This document shows, piece after piece, positions 28,210 through 36,405 of a stretch of 64,000 nt of DNA. Within the stretch, counting starts at the first letter, position 1, and every line of letters starts with the position of its first letter. The notes under the pieces were generated by a model. That model was not told the DNA's origin and made no database searches. It worked only from the letters and a program-made list of their open reading frames with translations. Made by a program: the position numbers and the translations under genes. The DNA is from Sphingomonas yunnanensis (GTDB taxonomy: Bacteria; Pseudomonadota; Alphaproteobacteria; Sphingomonadales; Sphingomonadaceae), in NCBI RefSeq assembly GCF_019898765.1, contig NZ_JAIOKB010000002.1, positions 620,001 through 684,000 of the forward strand, in the 5' to 3' direction.

Positions 28210-28225
28210 GTAGCAGCGCTGCTAC
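28210..28225. promoter_or_regulatory. Perfect 16-bp palindrome at the promoter of the AT-rich gene pair
   Basis: GTAGCAGCGCTGCTAC, a perfect inverted repeat without spacer. It ends 12 bp upstream of the ribosome site of the secreted-protein gene, a position where a bound repressor would block expression. Identity of the binding protein is unknown; no regulator gene lies next to it. Confidence 0.45.
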
Positions 28226-28408
28226 CGCCTCATTCTAGGCAGGGCCGCCCGTCGCCGCGCGCGACGGCGCGCGCGCGACCGAGCGCCCGCGCGATTGTCG
28301 TTGCGCGTGAGCGGGATGGAGTTACCCGGATCGGTGATGGGCACGCGCGCCCGCGCACGCGCCGGCGAACGAGCGCGCTATAAGGTTACGCCGCGCGCGC
28401 CGCCCGGC

Positions 28409-28828
28409 TCACCCCAGCCGATCGCGCAGGTCGAGCAGCGCCAGCGCCGCCTTGGCCGCGGCGCCGCCCTTGTCGAGCTGCGCGGGATCGGCGCGAACGA
28501 TCGCCTGTGCCTCGTCCTCGGTAGTGAGCACGCCGTTGCCGATCGCCACGCCGTCCATCGTCAGCGCCATGATCCCGCGCGCGCTCTCGTTGGCGACGAT
28601 CTCGAAGTGATAAGTCTCGCCGCGGATCACCACGCCGAGCGCGACGAAGGCGTCCCAGCGCCCGCGCTCGGACGCCAGCGCGATCGCGCCGGGCAGCTCG
28701 AGCGCGCCGGGCACGGTGAGCACCTCGCAGCTATGCCCCGCGGCCTCGATCGCGCCGCGCGCGCCCGCCACCAGCAGGTCGTTGAGATGGTCGTAGAAGC
28801 GCGCCTCGACGATCAGGATATGCGCCAT
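28409..28828 (-). CDS. ribH: 6,7-dimethyl-8-ribityllumazine synthase
   Basis: A 139-residue lumazine synthase, condensing 3,4-dihydroxy-2-butanone 4-phosphate with the ribitylaminouracil to give the riboflavin precursor. Blocks seen: [54 protein letters not shown] (with the catalytic His) and [11 protein letters not shown]. It lacks the longer N-terminus of many RibH proteins, as is usual in sphingomonads. ATG 28828 has GGAG 6 bp before it. It is last in the rib group, 290 bp after ribBX, with a repeat pair in the gap. Confidence 0.95.
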   Translation of the reverse strand: MAHILIVEARFYDHLNDLLVAGARGAIEAAGHSCEVLTVPGALELPGAIALASERGRWDAFVALGVVIRGETYHFEIVANESARGIMALTMDGVAIGNGVLTTEDEAQAIVRADPAQLDKGGAAAKAALALLDLRDRLG

Positions 28829-28920
28829 GCTGGTCTCCGTTGTGTGCTGGTGTGACGGTGCTGCCCAAGCAGGTGTGCGCCCCGGCACTGCGCCATCCCG
28901 CCGTAATCCCAAACCTACCC

Positions 28921-29071
28921 TGTCATCCCCGCCAAGGCGGGGATCCAGATGCGCTGCCCCTGGCGCCTCTTGCCCTTGGCCATACCGCTGGCGTGTCGTC
29001 GAATCGTGTCCCGATGCCGTTCAACGCCACGTCCGTCAGCGCGCCTGGATCCCCGCCTTCGCGGTGATGAC
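28921..29071. repeat. Inverted-repeat element between ribBX and ribH
   Basis: A left arm at 28921-28948 (CATCCCCGCC, AAGGCGGGGATCCAG) and right arm at 29045-29071, its near-complement (CTGGATCCCCGCCTT). The arms bound about 150 bp with no coding potential. It is a REPIN- or MITE-like unit placed in the untranslated spacer of the rib genes. Confidence 0.65.
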
Positions 29072-29118
29072 GAGCAAGGAGGTACGAGCGGGTTGGATCA
29101 TCAGCCTTCTTCCACCCC

Positions 29119-30252
29119 TCAGTCGATCTCGCGCTCGCCGACGATCGACAGGCCATAGCCGTCGAGCCCGACCAGCGTGTGATGCGTGTTGGTCAGCAGC
29201 ACCATGTCGTGGACGCCGAGCTCGGCCAGGATCATCGCGCCGACGCCATAGTCGCGCAATTCCTCCATATCGACCGTCACCGCCTCGCCCGCCTTCATCC
29301 GCACCGCGGTGGTGAAGGCGTCGGCGCGGTGGCGGTTGATCACCACGATCACCCCCGCGCCCGCCTCGGCGATGAGCTCCATCGAGCGCGACAGCAGGTG
29401 GCTGCGCTGGCTGTCCTCGCCGAACATGTCGGCGAAAGGCGATAAAGCGTGCATCCGCACCAGCGTCGGCTTGCCCGGGTCGACGCGGCCCTTCACCAGC
29501 GCGATCTGCTCGGTGCCGGTCGCCTTGTTGCGATAGGCGCGCACCGTCCAGTCGCCGCCCCAGCGGCTGGTGAAGGGCGCCTCGCTGACCAGCTCGACGA
29601 GATGGTCGTGGCGGCGGCGATAGGCGATCAGGTCGCGGATCGTGCCGACCTTGAGATGGTGGAATTGCGCGAAGGTGACGAGATCGTCCAGCCGCGCCAT
29701 CGTGCCGTCCTCGTTCATGATCTCGCAGATCACGCCGGAGGGATTGAGCCCGGCGAGCCGTGCGACGTCGACCGCGGCCTCGGTGTGGCCCGCGCGCACC
29801 AGCACGCCGCCGTCGCGCGCCACCAGCGGGAAGACGTGACCGGGCGTGACGATGTCGTCGCGCGCCTTGGTCGAGTCGATCGCCACCGCGATCGTGCGCG
29901 CGCGGTCGGCCGCGGAGATGCCGGTGGTGACGCCGTCCCTCGCCTCGATCGAGACGGTGAAGGCAGTCTCGTGGCGGGTGCCGTTGTTGCGGCTCATCAG
30001 GTCGAGCCCGAGCTGCTCGACGCGGCTCTTGGTCAGCGCAAGGCAGATCAGCCCGCGGCCGTATTTGGCCATGAAGTTGATCTTCTCGGGCGTCGCCATC
30101 TGCGCGGGGATGACGAGATCGCCCTCGTTCTCGCGGTCCTCGTCGTCGACCAGGATGAACATCCGGCCGTTGCGCGCCTCGTCGATCAGTTCCTCGGGTG
30201 AGGAGAGATAGCCGTGGCGCAGCCGCGCCAGCGCCGCGGGCTCAGCGACCAC
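29119..30252 (-). CDS. ribB: 3,4-dihydroxy-2-butanone-4-phosphate synthase fused to a degenerate GTP cyclohydrolase II domain (RibBX)
   Basis: A 377-residue protein. The first ~215 residues are an intact RibB domain: [17 protein letters not shown], then [15 protein letters not shown] and [17 protein letters not shown], with the acidic metal-binding cluster and His. It makes the four-carbon unit of riboflavin from ribulose 5-phosphate. The rest aligns with GTP cyclohydrolase II in general pattern ([16 protein letters not shown]) but has none of the three zinc-binding cysteines and no catalytic CDC motif, so that activity is very unlikely. The GTG start at 30252 lies inside the end of ribE. Confidence 0.88.
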   Translation of the reverse strand: MVAEPAALARLRHGYLSSPEELIDEARNGRMFILVDDEDRENEGDLVIPAQMATPEKINFMAKYGRGLICLALTKSRVEQLGLDLMSRNNGTRHETAFTVSIEARDGVTTGISAADRARTIAVAIDSTKARDDIVTPGHVFPLVARDGGVLVRAGHTEAAVDVARLAGLNPSGVICEIMNEDGTMARLDDLVTFAQFHHLKVGTIRDLIAYRRRHDHLVELVSEAPFTSRWGGDWTVRAYRNKATGTEQIALVKGRVDPGKPTLVRMHALSPFADMFGEDSQRSHLLSRSMELIAEAGAGVIVVINRHRADAFTTAVRMKAGEAVTVDMEELRDYGVGAMILAELGVHDMVLLTNTHHTLVGLDGYGLSIVGEREID

Positions 30253-30865
30253 GATAATGCTCCATCCGCTGGAGATAACGCGCGAGCACGTCGATCTCGA
30301 TGTTGACCGCCTCACCCTCGGCGAGCGCGCCGAGCGTGGTCACCGCCTGGGTGTGCGGGATCAGGTTGACGGTGAAGCGCGTGCCGTCGGCGAGGTCCTC
30401 CACCGCGTTGACGGTGAGCGAGACGCCGTCGACCGTCACCGAGCCCTTGGGCGCGAGGAACGGCGCGAGCTCGCCCGGCACGCGGAAGGCGATGCGGCGC
30501 GAGTCGCCGTCGACGGTGATCGCCTCCACCGTCGCGACGCCGTCGACATGGCCGGTGACGATATGGCCGCCGAGCTCGTCGCCCAGCTTCATCGCGCGCT
30601 CGAGGTTGAGGCTTCGCCCCTCGGCCCATTGCGCCGGCGCGGTGCGGCTGAGCGTCTCGTGCGAGACGTCGACCGCGAACCAGCCGCCCTGCCCGTCCTC
30701 ATGCGGTGCCTTGTCGACCACGGTGAGGCACACGCCCGAGCAGGCGATCGACGCGCCCAGCTCGATCGTGGCGACGTCGTAGGCGGTGTCGATCACCGCG
30801 CGCGTGTCGCCGCGCTGCGCGATCTGGCGGATGGTGCCGATGTCGGAGACGATGCCGGTGAACAT
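30242..30865 (-). CDS. ribE: Riboflavin synthase subunit alpha
   Basis: A 207-residue protein with two lumazine-binding repeats. Repeat 1 opens MFTGIVSDIGTIRQI and contains GASIACSGVCLTVVD; repeat 2 has GGHIVTGHVDGVATV and GSVTVDGVSLTVNAV. It dismutates two lumazines to riboflavin and its precursor. It starts 9 bp after ribD and its last bases overlap the ribBX start, so ribD-ribE-ribBX are one operon. All motifs are complete. Confidence 0.96.
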   Translation of the reverse strand: MFTGIVSDIGTIRQIAQRGDTRAVIDTAYDVATIELGASIACSGVCLTVVDKAPHEDGQGGWFAVDVSHETLSRTAPAQWAEGRSLNLERAMKLGDELGGHIVTGHVDGVATVEAITVDGDSRRIAFRVPGELAPFLAPKGSVTVDGVSLTVNAVEDLADGTRFTVNLIPHTQAVTTLGALAEGEAVNIEIDVLARYLQRMEHYRGR

Positions 30866-30874
30866 GATGACCTC

Positions 30875-31942
30875 TCAGCCGCGCTCGTAGACTTCGAGCC
30901 GATCGCTGCCAAGCTGGCGCGAGTCGGCGAGCCGCCAGCGCGCGTGCGCGTCGCCCAGCGCGGCGAGTCCGATGTCGGGCAGCGTGCGCCCGCCGCCGAT
31001 CAGGATCGGCGCGCGGTAGAGCAGCAGGCGGTCCACCAAGTCCGCGCGCAGGAAGGCGGCGGCGGTCCGCGCGCCACCCTCGACGAGGAGGTGGTCGGCG
31101 CGGAGGGCGGCGATGGCCGCGGGGGTGGTGATCCAGACGGAGTCGCCCCCACCCTTCCCATCGCCTACGGCGATGGGCGCCTTCTCGCTCCCAGCGGGAG
31201 AGGGAGGAAGGCGCGTAGCGCCGGAAGGGTGAGGGTCTCCGGCCGCCTCAGCCCCCGACGACAGCACCACCCGCAGCGGCGCCCGCGCCTCCAGTCCCGC
31301 GAGCCGCACGTCGAGCCGCGGCCGGTCCGCCTCCCAGGTGCCGCGCCCGACCAGGATCGCCCCGTGGCGCGCGCGCTCCAGATGCGCGTGCGCGCGCGCC
31401 TCCCGCCCGGTGATCCACTGGCTGCGCCCGTCCGCCATCGCCGCGGCACCGTCGAGCGACAGCGCCAGCTTGAGCGTCACGTGCGGTCGCCCCAGCGTGC
31501 GCCGCGTGAGGAAGCCCGCCATCGCCCGCCGCGCCGCGTCCGCACCGCGGCCGAGCTCGACCGCGATCCCCGCGACGCGCAGCCGCGCGAGGCCGCTGCC
31601 GTCGGTGCGCGGGTCGGGGTCGCCGAGCGCCACCACCGCGCGCACGATCCCCGCCGCGACGAGCAGGTCGGCGCAGGCGGGGCCGCGCGGGCTGGCATGC
31701 GCGCAGGGTTCGAGCGTGACATAAGCGGTGGCGCCTCGTGCGCGCGCGCCCGCCTGATCGAGCGCCATCGCCTCGGCGTGCGGGCGACCGCCGGACTGGG
31801 TCCAGCCGCGGCCGACCACCGTCCCATCGCGGACGAGGACACAGCCGACGTTCGGATTGGGATAGGTGCGCGCGCGCGTCCGTTCGGACAGCGCGAGCGC
31901 GGCGGCCATCCAGCGGGCGTCGGCGGCAGAGTCAACGCGCAT
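30875..31942 (-). CDS. ribD: Bifunctional pyrimidine deaminase/reductase RibD, with an in-frame repeat insertion
   Basis: A 355-residue enzyme catalysing the deamination and reduction steps of riboflavin synthesis. The deaminase domain (1-145) has the zinc motif PHAEAM and LEPCAHASPRGPACADL. The reductase domain (about 150-355) has GRPHVTLKLALSLDGAAA and LVEGGARTAAAFL. Between LRVVLSSGAEAAG and WITTPAAIAAL there is a 29-codon stretch (nucleotides about 31149-31235) that is a palindromic repeat unit, not part of the family. It keeps the frame open. ATG 31942 is the start. It leads the rib operon. Confidence 0.93.
   Translation of the reverse strand: MRVDSAADARWMAAALALSERTRARTYPNPNVGCVLVRDGTVVGRGWTQSGGRPHAEAMALDQAGARARGATAYVTLEPCAHASPRGPACADLLVAAGIVRAVVALGDPDPRTDGSGLARLRVAGIAVELGRGADAARRAMAGFLTRRTLGRPHVTLKLALSLDGAAAMADGRSQWITGREARAHAHLERARHGAILVGRGTWEADRPRLDVRLAGLEARAPLRVVLSSGAEAAGDPHPSGATRLPPSPAGSEKAPIAVGDGKGGGDSVWITTPAAIAALRADHLLVEGGARTAAAFLRADLVDRLLLYRAPILIGGGRTLPDIGLAALGDAHARWRLADSRQLGSDRLEVYERG
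31149..31235. repeat. Palindromic repeat embedded in frame in ribD
   Basis: About 87 bp. Outer arms CACCCTTCC (31150-31158) and GGAAGGGTG (31223-31231) enclose nested hairpins: CATCGCC-TAC-GGCGATG at 31159-31175, and GGCGCCTTC (31176-31184) facing GAAGGCGC (31207-31214). Its length is a multiple of three, so ribD is not broken. Similar multi-hairpin units are common between genes in this group of bacteria. Confidence 0.75.
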
Positions 31943-32123
31943 CGGCACGCCACCACAAGACGGACCTCGACCGAAAGCGCATATCCCACCCTTTGCCGTC
32001 ACACCGTCGCAGGCCGGAGTCTAGTTGCGGGACGTTAGCGGCGCTCACTGCGCTCTTCCCATCTGGGCCTCGGCCTCCGCCGGGGCGACGGAGAGCCCGG
32101 CAACAACCCCGGCGCCCCTCCGA

Positions 32124-32471
32124 TCAGATTCCCATCGCGTTGAGCTTGTCATCGAGCCGCTTGAAGCCCTGGCGCAGCTTCTCCTCGCGCGCGCGCTGCT
32201 CGCGCTGGGCGATCTCGCGCTTGGCCTGGTCGATCTGCTGCTGCGCGACGATCTGGGCGTCGGTGCGATCCAGCTTCCACTGCTCGAAGTAAATGATGTT
32301 GGGCTTGTATTCCTTCTCGAAATACGAATCGTGGAAGAACGCCCAGACGAGAAAGCCGGTGATCGCCACCGACAGCGCCAGGAACCCCCATTCGTAGCGC
32401 TCGCGCGTGTGAAAGAACAAGCGGAGGTCACGCGCGGCGCGCAGCGGCGACAGTCGGGCAAAGAACTGCAT
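32124..32471 (-). CDS. Membrane-anchored coiled-coil protein, unknown function
   Basis: A 115-residue protein. A short basic N-terminus precedes one membrane helix (about 28-47, WGFLALSVAITGFLVWAF). The rest is a charged helix rich in Gln/Arg/Lys/Glu (AQQQIDQAKREIAQREQRAR) that should form a coiled coil on the far side of the membrane. I recognise it only as a conserved small protein of sphingomonads. It follows gltX by 17 bp on the same strand and may be co-transcribed. ATG 32471 sits shortly after the gltX stop. Confidence 0.75.
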   Translation of the reverse strand: MQFFARLSPLRAARDLRLFFHTRERYEWGFLALSVAITGFLVWAFFHDSYFEKEYKPNIIYFEQWKLDRTDAQIVAQQQIDQAKREIAQREQRAREEKLRQGFKRLDDKLNAMGI

Positions 32472-32488
32472 CGCCGTGATATAGGGCC

Positions 32489-33853
32489 TCAGCCGCCGCG
32501 GTTCGAGTCCGCCGCGGCAGCGAGCCGCGCGAGCGCGCGGTCGCGCCCGATCAGCGGCAGCAGCGCGGCCATGTCGGGGCCGTGGTCGCGCCCAGTGAGG
32601 GCGCGACGCAGCGGCAGGAACAGCGGCTTGCCCTTGCGCCCGGTCGCCTCCTTGAGGCGGGCGGTGAGCGCGTGCCATGGGTCGCTCGCCCAGTCGATCG
32701 CGCGCGCCGCCGCGGCGCTCTGGGCGAGATAGGCCGAATCCTCGGCGGCAGCGGGCACGTCGATCGGTCCCTCGATCACGCCCCACCAGTCCGCCGCCTC
32801 GGCGACGGTGGTGAGGTTCGGCCGCACCGCGTCCCACGCCGCCGCGTCCATCCCCGCGGGCAGCCGATCGGCGACGAGCGCGAACGGCAGCTGGTGGACG
32901 ATCCGCGCGCTCAGCTGCGCCAGCTCGGCCTCGTCGAAGCGCGCCGGCGCGCGGCCGAAGTGCGCGAAGTCGAGCGTCTCGATCAGCGGTGCGGTATCGA
33001 CGAGCGGCTCGACCGGCTGGCTGGTGCCGATCCGCCCCAGCAGCGACAGCACCGCCGCCGGCTCGATCCCGCTCTCGCGGAAATGGTCGACACCGAGCGA
33101 GCCGAGCCGCTTCGACAATTTGCCCTCGCTCCCGGTCAGCAGCGCGGCGTGCGCGAAGGCGGGCGCGGGCACGCCCATGGCGGCGAACATCTGCAGCTGG
33201 AGTGCGGTGTTCGATACATGGTCCTCGCCGCGCACGACGTGCGTGACGCCGAGATCGGCGTCGTCGATCGCCGAGGGCAACATGTAGAGCCACGAGCCGT
33301 CGGCGCGGCGCACGACGGGATCACTCATCGTCGCCGCATCGAAGCGCTGCGGCCCGCGCACCAGATCGTCCCATTCGATCGGCGAGTCGTGGTCGAGCCG
33401 GAAGCGCCAGTGCGGGCGCACGCCGTCCCGCTCGAGCGCCGCGCGCTCGGTGTCGGTGAGGCGCAGCGCGGCGCGGTCGTACACCGGCGGCAGCCCGCGG
33501 CCGAGCAGCACCTTGCGCCGGAGGTCCAGCTCCTGCGCGCTCTCATAGGCCGGGTAGATCCGCCCCGCCGCGACCAGCGCGTCGAACCGCTGCTGGTAGA
33601 GCGCGAACCGCTCCGACTGGCGCACCGCCTGGTCGGGCACCAGCCCGAGCCAGGCGAGATCCGCGCGGATCGAGTCGACGTAGCGCTCCTCGCTGCGCTC
33701 GGCGTCCGTGTCGTCGACGCGCAGCACGAAGCGGCCGCCGTCGCGCCGCGCCAGCATCCAGCTGTGCAGTGCGGTGCGGATGTTGCCGACGTGGAGGCGG
33801 CCGGTCGGAGACGGCGCGAAGCGGGTGACGGTGGAAGCGGCGGGCTGGGTCAT
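32489..33853 (-). CDS. gltX: Glutamate-tRNA ligase
   Basis: A 454-residue class I aminoacyl-tRNA synthetase. The HIGH-equivalent is PSPTGRLHVGN (14-24), the zinc-less central region continues with FRLDHDSPIEWDDLVRG, and the KMSKS-equivalent is KLSKR. The anticodon-binding helical region fills the C-terminal 150 residues. It charges tRNA-Glu (and may charge tRNA-Gln if an amidotransferase is present). It is shorter than the canonical ~480-residue form, which fits the second alphaproteobacterial GluRS type. ATG 33853 matches the conserved N-terminus. Confidence 0.95.
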   Translation of the reverse strand: MTQPAASTVTRFAPSPTGRLHVGNIRTALHSWMLARRDGGRFVLRVDDTDAERSEERYVDSIRADLAWLGLVPDQAVRQSERFALYQQRFDALVAAGRIYPAYESAQELDLRRKVLLGRGLPPVYDRAALRLTDTERAALERDGVRPHWRFRLDHDSPIEWDDLVRGPQRFDAATMSDPVVRRADGSWLYMLPSAIDDADLGVTHVVRGEDHVSNTALQLQMFAAMGVPAPAFAHAALLTGSEGKLSKRLGSLGVDHFRESGIEPAAVLSLLGRIGTSQPVEPLVDTAPLIETLDFAHFGRAPARFDEAELAQLSARIVHQLPFALVADRLPAGMDAAAWDAVRPNLTTVAEAADWWGVIEGPIDVPAAAEDSAYLAQSAAAARAIDWASDPWHALTARLKEATGRKGKPLFLPLRRALTGRDHGPDMAALLPLIGRDRALARLAAAADSNRGG

Positions 33854-33931
33854 CGTCCTCGCGCATACGCGCCGCCCCTTTCCCTCGCCAGCCCCCCAGC
33901 CTAGAGCGACCGGCGCGAAGGGGTGTTCTCG

Positions 33932-34867
33932 ATGAAATTGATGACCGGCAATTCCAACCTGCCGCTGGCGCGCGCGATCTCGGACTATCTCGAGGTCCCG
34001 CTGACCGAGGCGCTGGTGCGCCGCTTCGCCGACGAGGAGATCTTCGTCGAGATCATGGAGAACGTGCGCGGCGAGGACGTGTTCGTCGTCCAGTCGACCA
34101 GCTACCCGGTCAACGACAATCTGATGGAGCTGCTGATCATGATCGACGCGCTGAAACGCGCGTCGGCGAAGCGGATCACCGCCGTGCTCCCCTATTTCGG
34201 CTACGCGCGGCAGGACCGCAAACCCGGGCCGCGCACCCCGATCTCGGCCAAGCTGGTCGCCAACCTGCTGACCACCGCGGGCGCCGACCGCGTCCTGTCG
34301 GTCGACCTGCACGCCGGGCAGATCCAGGGCTTCTTCGACATCCCGACTGACAATCTCTTCGGCGCGCCGGTGATGTCGCAGGACATTCGCGCGCGCTTCG
34401 GCGAGAAGAACCTGATGGTGGTCTCGCCCGACGTCGGCGGCGTGGTGCGCGCGCGGGCGCTGTCGAAGCGGCTCGACAACGCCCCGCTCGCGATCGTCGA
34501 CAAGCGCCGCGAGCGGGCGGGCGAGTCCGAGGTGATGAACATCATCGGCGACGTCGAGGGGCGCTTCTGCGTGCTGATCGACGATATCGTCGACTCCGCC
34601 GGCACGCTCTGCAACGCCGCCGCCGCGCTGCGCGAGGCGGGCGCGGAGGGCGTGGTCGCCTATGTCAGCCACGGCGTGCTCTCAGGCGGCGCGGTGGCGC
34701 GGGTGGAGGGCTCGGCGCTGCACGAGCTGGTCATCACCGACTCGATCGGCAACCACGAGGCGATCGGCGGGGCGGCGAAGATCCGCCACCTCACCATCGC
34801 GCCGCTGCTCGCCGAGGCGATCCGCCGCATCGCCGACGAGTCGAGCGTCAGCAGCCTGTTCGACTGA
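33932..34867 (+). CDS. prs: Ribose-phosphate pyrophosphokinase
   Basis: A 311-residue PRPP synthetase, making phosphoribosyl pyrophosphate from ribose 5-phosphate and ATP for nucleotide, histidine and tryptophan synthesis. Family blocks: [60 protein letters not shown] and the PRPP loop [12 protein letters not shown] (214-225). ATG 33932 has AAGGGG 9 bp upstream; an in-frame GTG lies three codons earlier. It is transcribed away from gltX. Confidence 0.97.
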   Translation: MKLMTGNSNLPLARAISDYLEVPLTEALVRRFADEEIFVEIMENVRGEDVFVVQSTSYPVNDNLMELLIMIDALKRASAKRITAVLPYFGYARQDRKPGPRTPISAKLVANLLTTAGADRVLSVDLHAGQIQGFFDIPTDNLFGAPVMSQDIRARFGEKNLMVVSPDVGGVVRARALSKRLDNAPLAIVDKRRERAGESEVMNIIGDVEGRFCVLIDDIVDSAGTLCNAAAALREAGAEGVVAYVSHGVLSGGAVARVEGSALHELVITDSIGNHEAIGGAAKIRHLTIAPLLAEAIRRIADESSVSSLFD

Positions 34868-34900
34868 GACAGCGGCGCAGGGCGTCCCGGAGGATGAGGC

Positions 34901-34980
34901 CGTGCTCCTGCGCACGCAGGAGCCCAGAGCCGCGAGCGTCGCCCTTCGTTACCCTGGGCTCCTGCGTGCGCAGGAGCACG
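34901..34980. repeat. 80-bp perfect inverted repeat (27-bp arms)
   Basis: Arms at 34901-34927 (CGTGCTCCTGCGCACGCAGG onward) and 34954-34980 are exact reverse complements over 27 bp. Each arm contains a smaller palindrome (CTCCTGCGCACGCAGGAG). It lies between the ends of two convergent genes, prs and the MFS transporter, and could act as a bidirectional transcription stop. Diverged relatives are at 42290-42369, 44348-44420 and 61301-61379. Confidence 0.85.
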
Positions 34981-35018
34981 CCTGACGATAGACCAGATAC
35001 GCGCCCCAGCCGCCGCGC

Positions 35019-36389
35019 TCAACTCACTCCCAGCCGCCGCTCCATCTCCTCGAGCGGGACGCCCTTGGTCTCGGGGAAGTAGAGCGCCACCACGACCAGC
35101 TGCAGCAGCATCATCGCGGCGAAGACGTAGAAGGGCAAGCTCACCGACATGGCCGCCACCGTCGGGAAGGCGGCGGCGATGATCGCGTCCAGCCCCCAGT
35201 GGGTCGAGGCGCCGACCGCGCTGCCGCGCCCGCGCACCGCGGTGGGGAAGACCTCGCTGATATAGACCCAGATCACCGCGCCCGTGCTCGGCGCGAAGAA
35301 GGCGATGAAGCCGATCAGCGCGGGCAGCACGATCCAGCCCGGCAGCGTCCCGCCGAGCGCCAGCCCCGCGACGGTGAGGCTCGCCGCCATCCCGGCCGAG
35401 CCGACCATCAGCAGCGTCTTGCGCCCGAGCCGGTCGATCAGCAGCATGCCGACCGCGGTGAAGATGCCGTTGACGATCCCGATGATGATCGCCTGCACGT
35501 CGGCCGACAGCGCGCCCCCCGCCGCCGCGAAGATGTCGTTGAGATAATAGAGCAAAGCGTTGATGCCCGAGAGCTGGTTGAAGCCCGCGACCAGCAGCGC
35601 CAGCGTGATCGGCTTGCGGTGGCGCCGCCACGACAGTCTCTCGCCGCTCGGCTTGGCGGCGAAGCCGGCGTGGATCGCGGCCAGCTCCTTCTCGGCCTGC
35701 TCCTCGCCCATCCCGACTCGGGCGAGCGCGTCGCGCGCCTCGGCGACGCGACCCTTGGCCATCAGCCAGCGCGGCGAGTGCGGGATGCGCAGCAGCAGCA
35801 GCAGGAAGACGATCGCGGGCGCGGCCGAGACGCCGAACTTCCAGCGCCAGTCGTCCGCCCCCAGCACCAGCGCGGCGATGATCGCGTTCGACACATAGGC
35901 CAGCAGGATGCCGAGGATGATGTTGAACTGGAACGCCGCGACCAGCCCGCCGCGGCGCGCCGGCGGGGCGATCTCCGAGATATAGACCGGCGCGAGCACC
36001 GACGAGCCGCCCACCGCCAGCCCGGCGATGACGCGGAAGAAGACCAGCGACTCCCAGCTCCACGCCAGCCCACAGCCGATCCCGCCGGCGACGTAGAACA
36101 GCGCGAGCACGCGCAGCGTGTCGCGGCTGCCGAAGCGGTCGCCCGGGATGCCCGCGAACAGCGCGCCGATCAGCGTGCCCCACAGCGCGGAGGAGACGGT
36201 GATGCCGAGCCAGAAGGTGTCGAGCCCGTAGGCGCGCGTCAGCGACACGGTGGTGCCCGAGATCACCGCGGTGTCGAACCCGAACAGCAGTCCCGCCAGC
36301 GCGGCGGTGACGATGCAGGCGAGCAGCCCGGCGTTGAGCGGCGGCGCGCGGCCGCCGGTGTGGTCCGGTCCTGTCGCCGTCACCGCCAT
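35019..36389 (-). CDS. MFS sugar porter
   Basis: A 456-residue transporter with 12 membrane helices in the sugar-porter family. Signatures include GLLFGFDTAVISGT after the first helix, the GDRFGSRDT loop 2-3 motif, PVYISEIAPPARRGGLV after helix 4, the long cytoplasmic loop with GERLSW, GFNQLSGINALLYY in helix 7 and LPETKGVPLEEME at the C-terminus. These are proton- or facilitated hexose/pentose carriers. The start is ATG 36389; the preceding codon is TTG. No catabolic genes lie alongside, so the sugar is unknown. Confidence 0.95.
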   Translation of the reverse strand: MAVTATGPDHTGGRAPPLNAGLLACIVTAALAGLLFGFDTAVISGTTVSLTRAYGLDTFWLGITVSSALWGTLIGALFAGIPGDRFGSRDTLRVLALFYVAGGIGCGLAWSWESLVFFRVIAGLAVGGSSVLAPVYISEIAPPARRGGLVAAFQFNIILGILLAYVSNAIIAALVLGADDWRWKFGVSAAPAIVFLLLLLRIPHSPRWLMAKGRVAEARDALARVGMGEEQAEKELAAIHAGFAAKPSGERLSWRRHRKPITLALLVAGFNQLSGINALLYYLNDIFAAAGGALSADVQAIIIGIVNGIFTAVGMLLIDRLGRKTLLMVGSAGMAASLTVAGLALGGTLPGWIVLPALIGFIAFFAPSTGAVIWVYISEVFPTAVRGRGSAVGASTHWGLDAIIAAAFPTVAAMSVSLPFYVFAAMMLLQLVVVALYFPETKGVPLEEMERRLGVS

Positions 36390-36405
36390 CAATCCTGTCC
36401 TTCCC

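Noticed and set aside
30875..31942. ribD as a pseudogene because of the repeat insertion
   Set aside because: The insertion keeps the frame, both catalytic domains are complete and the gene remains in an intact operon.
31943..32123. FMN riboswitch upstream of ribD
   Set aside because: The conserved RFN elements (for example AGGGTGAA-type and terminal GAGGATG-type blocks in order) are not present; only simple GC-rich hairpins are seen.
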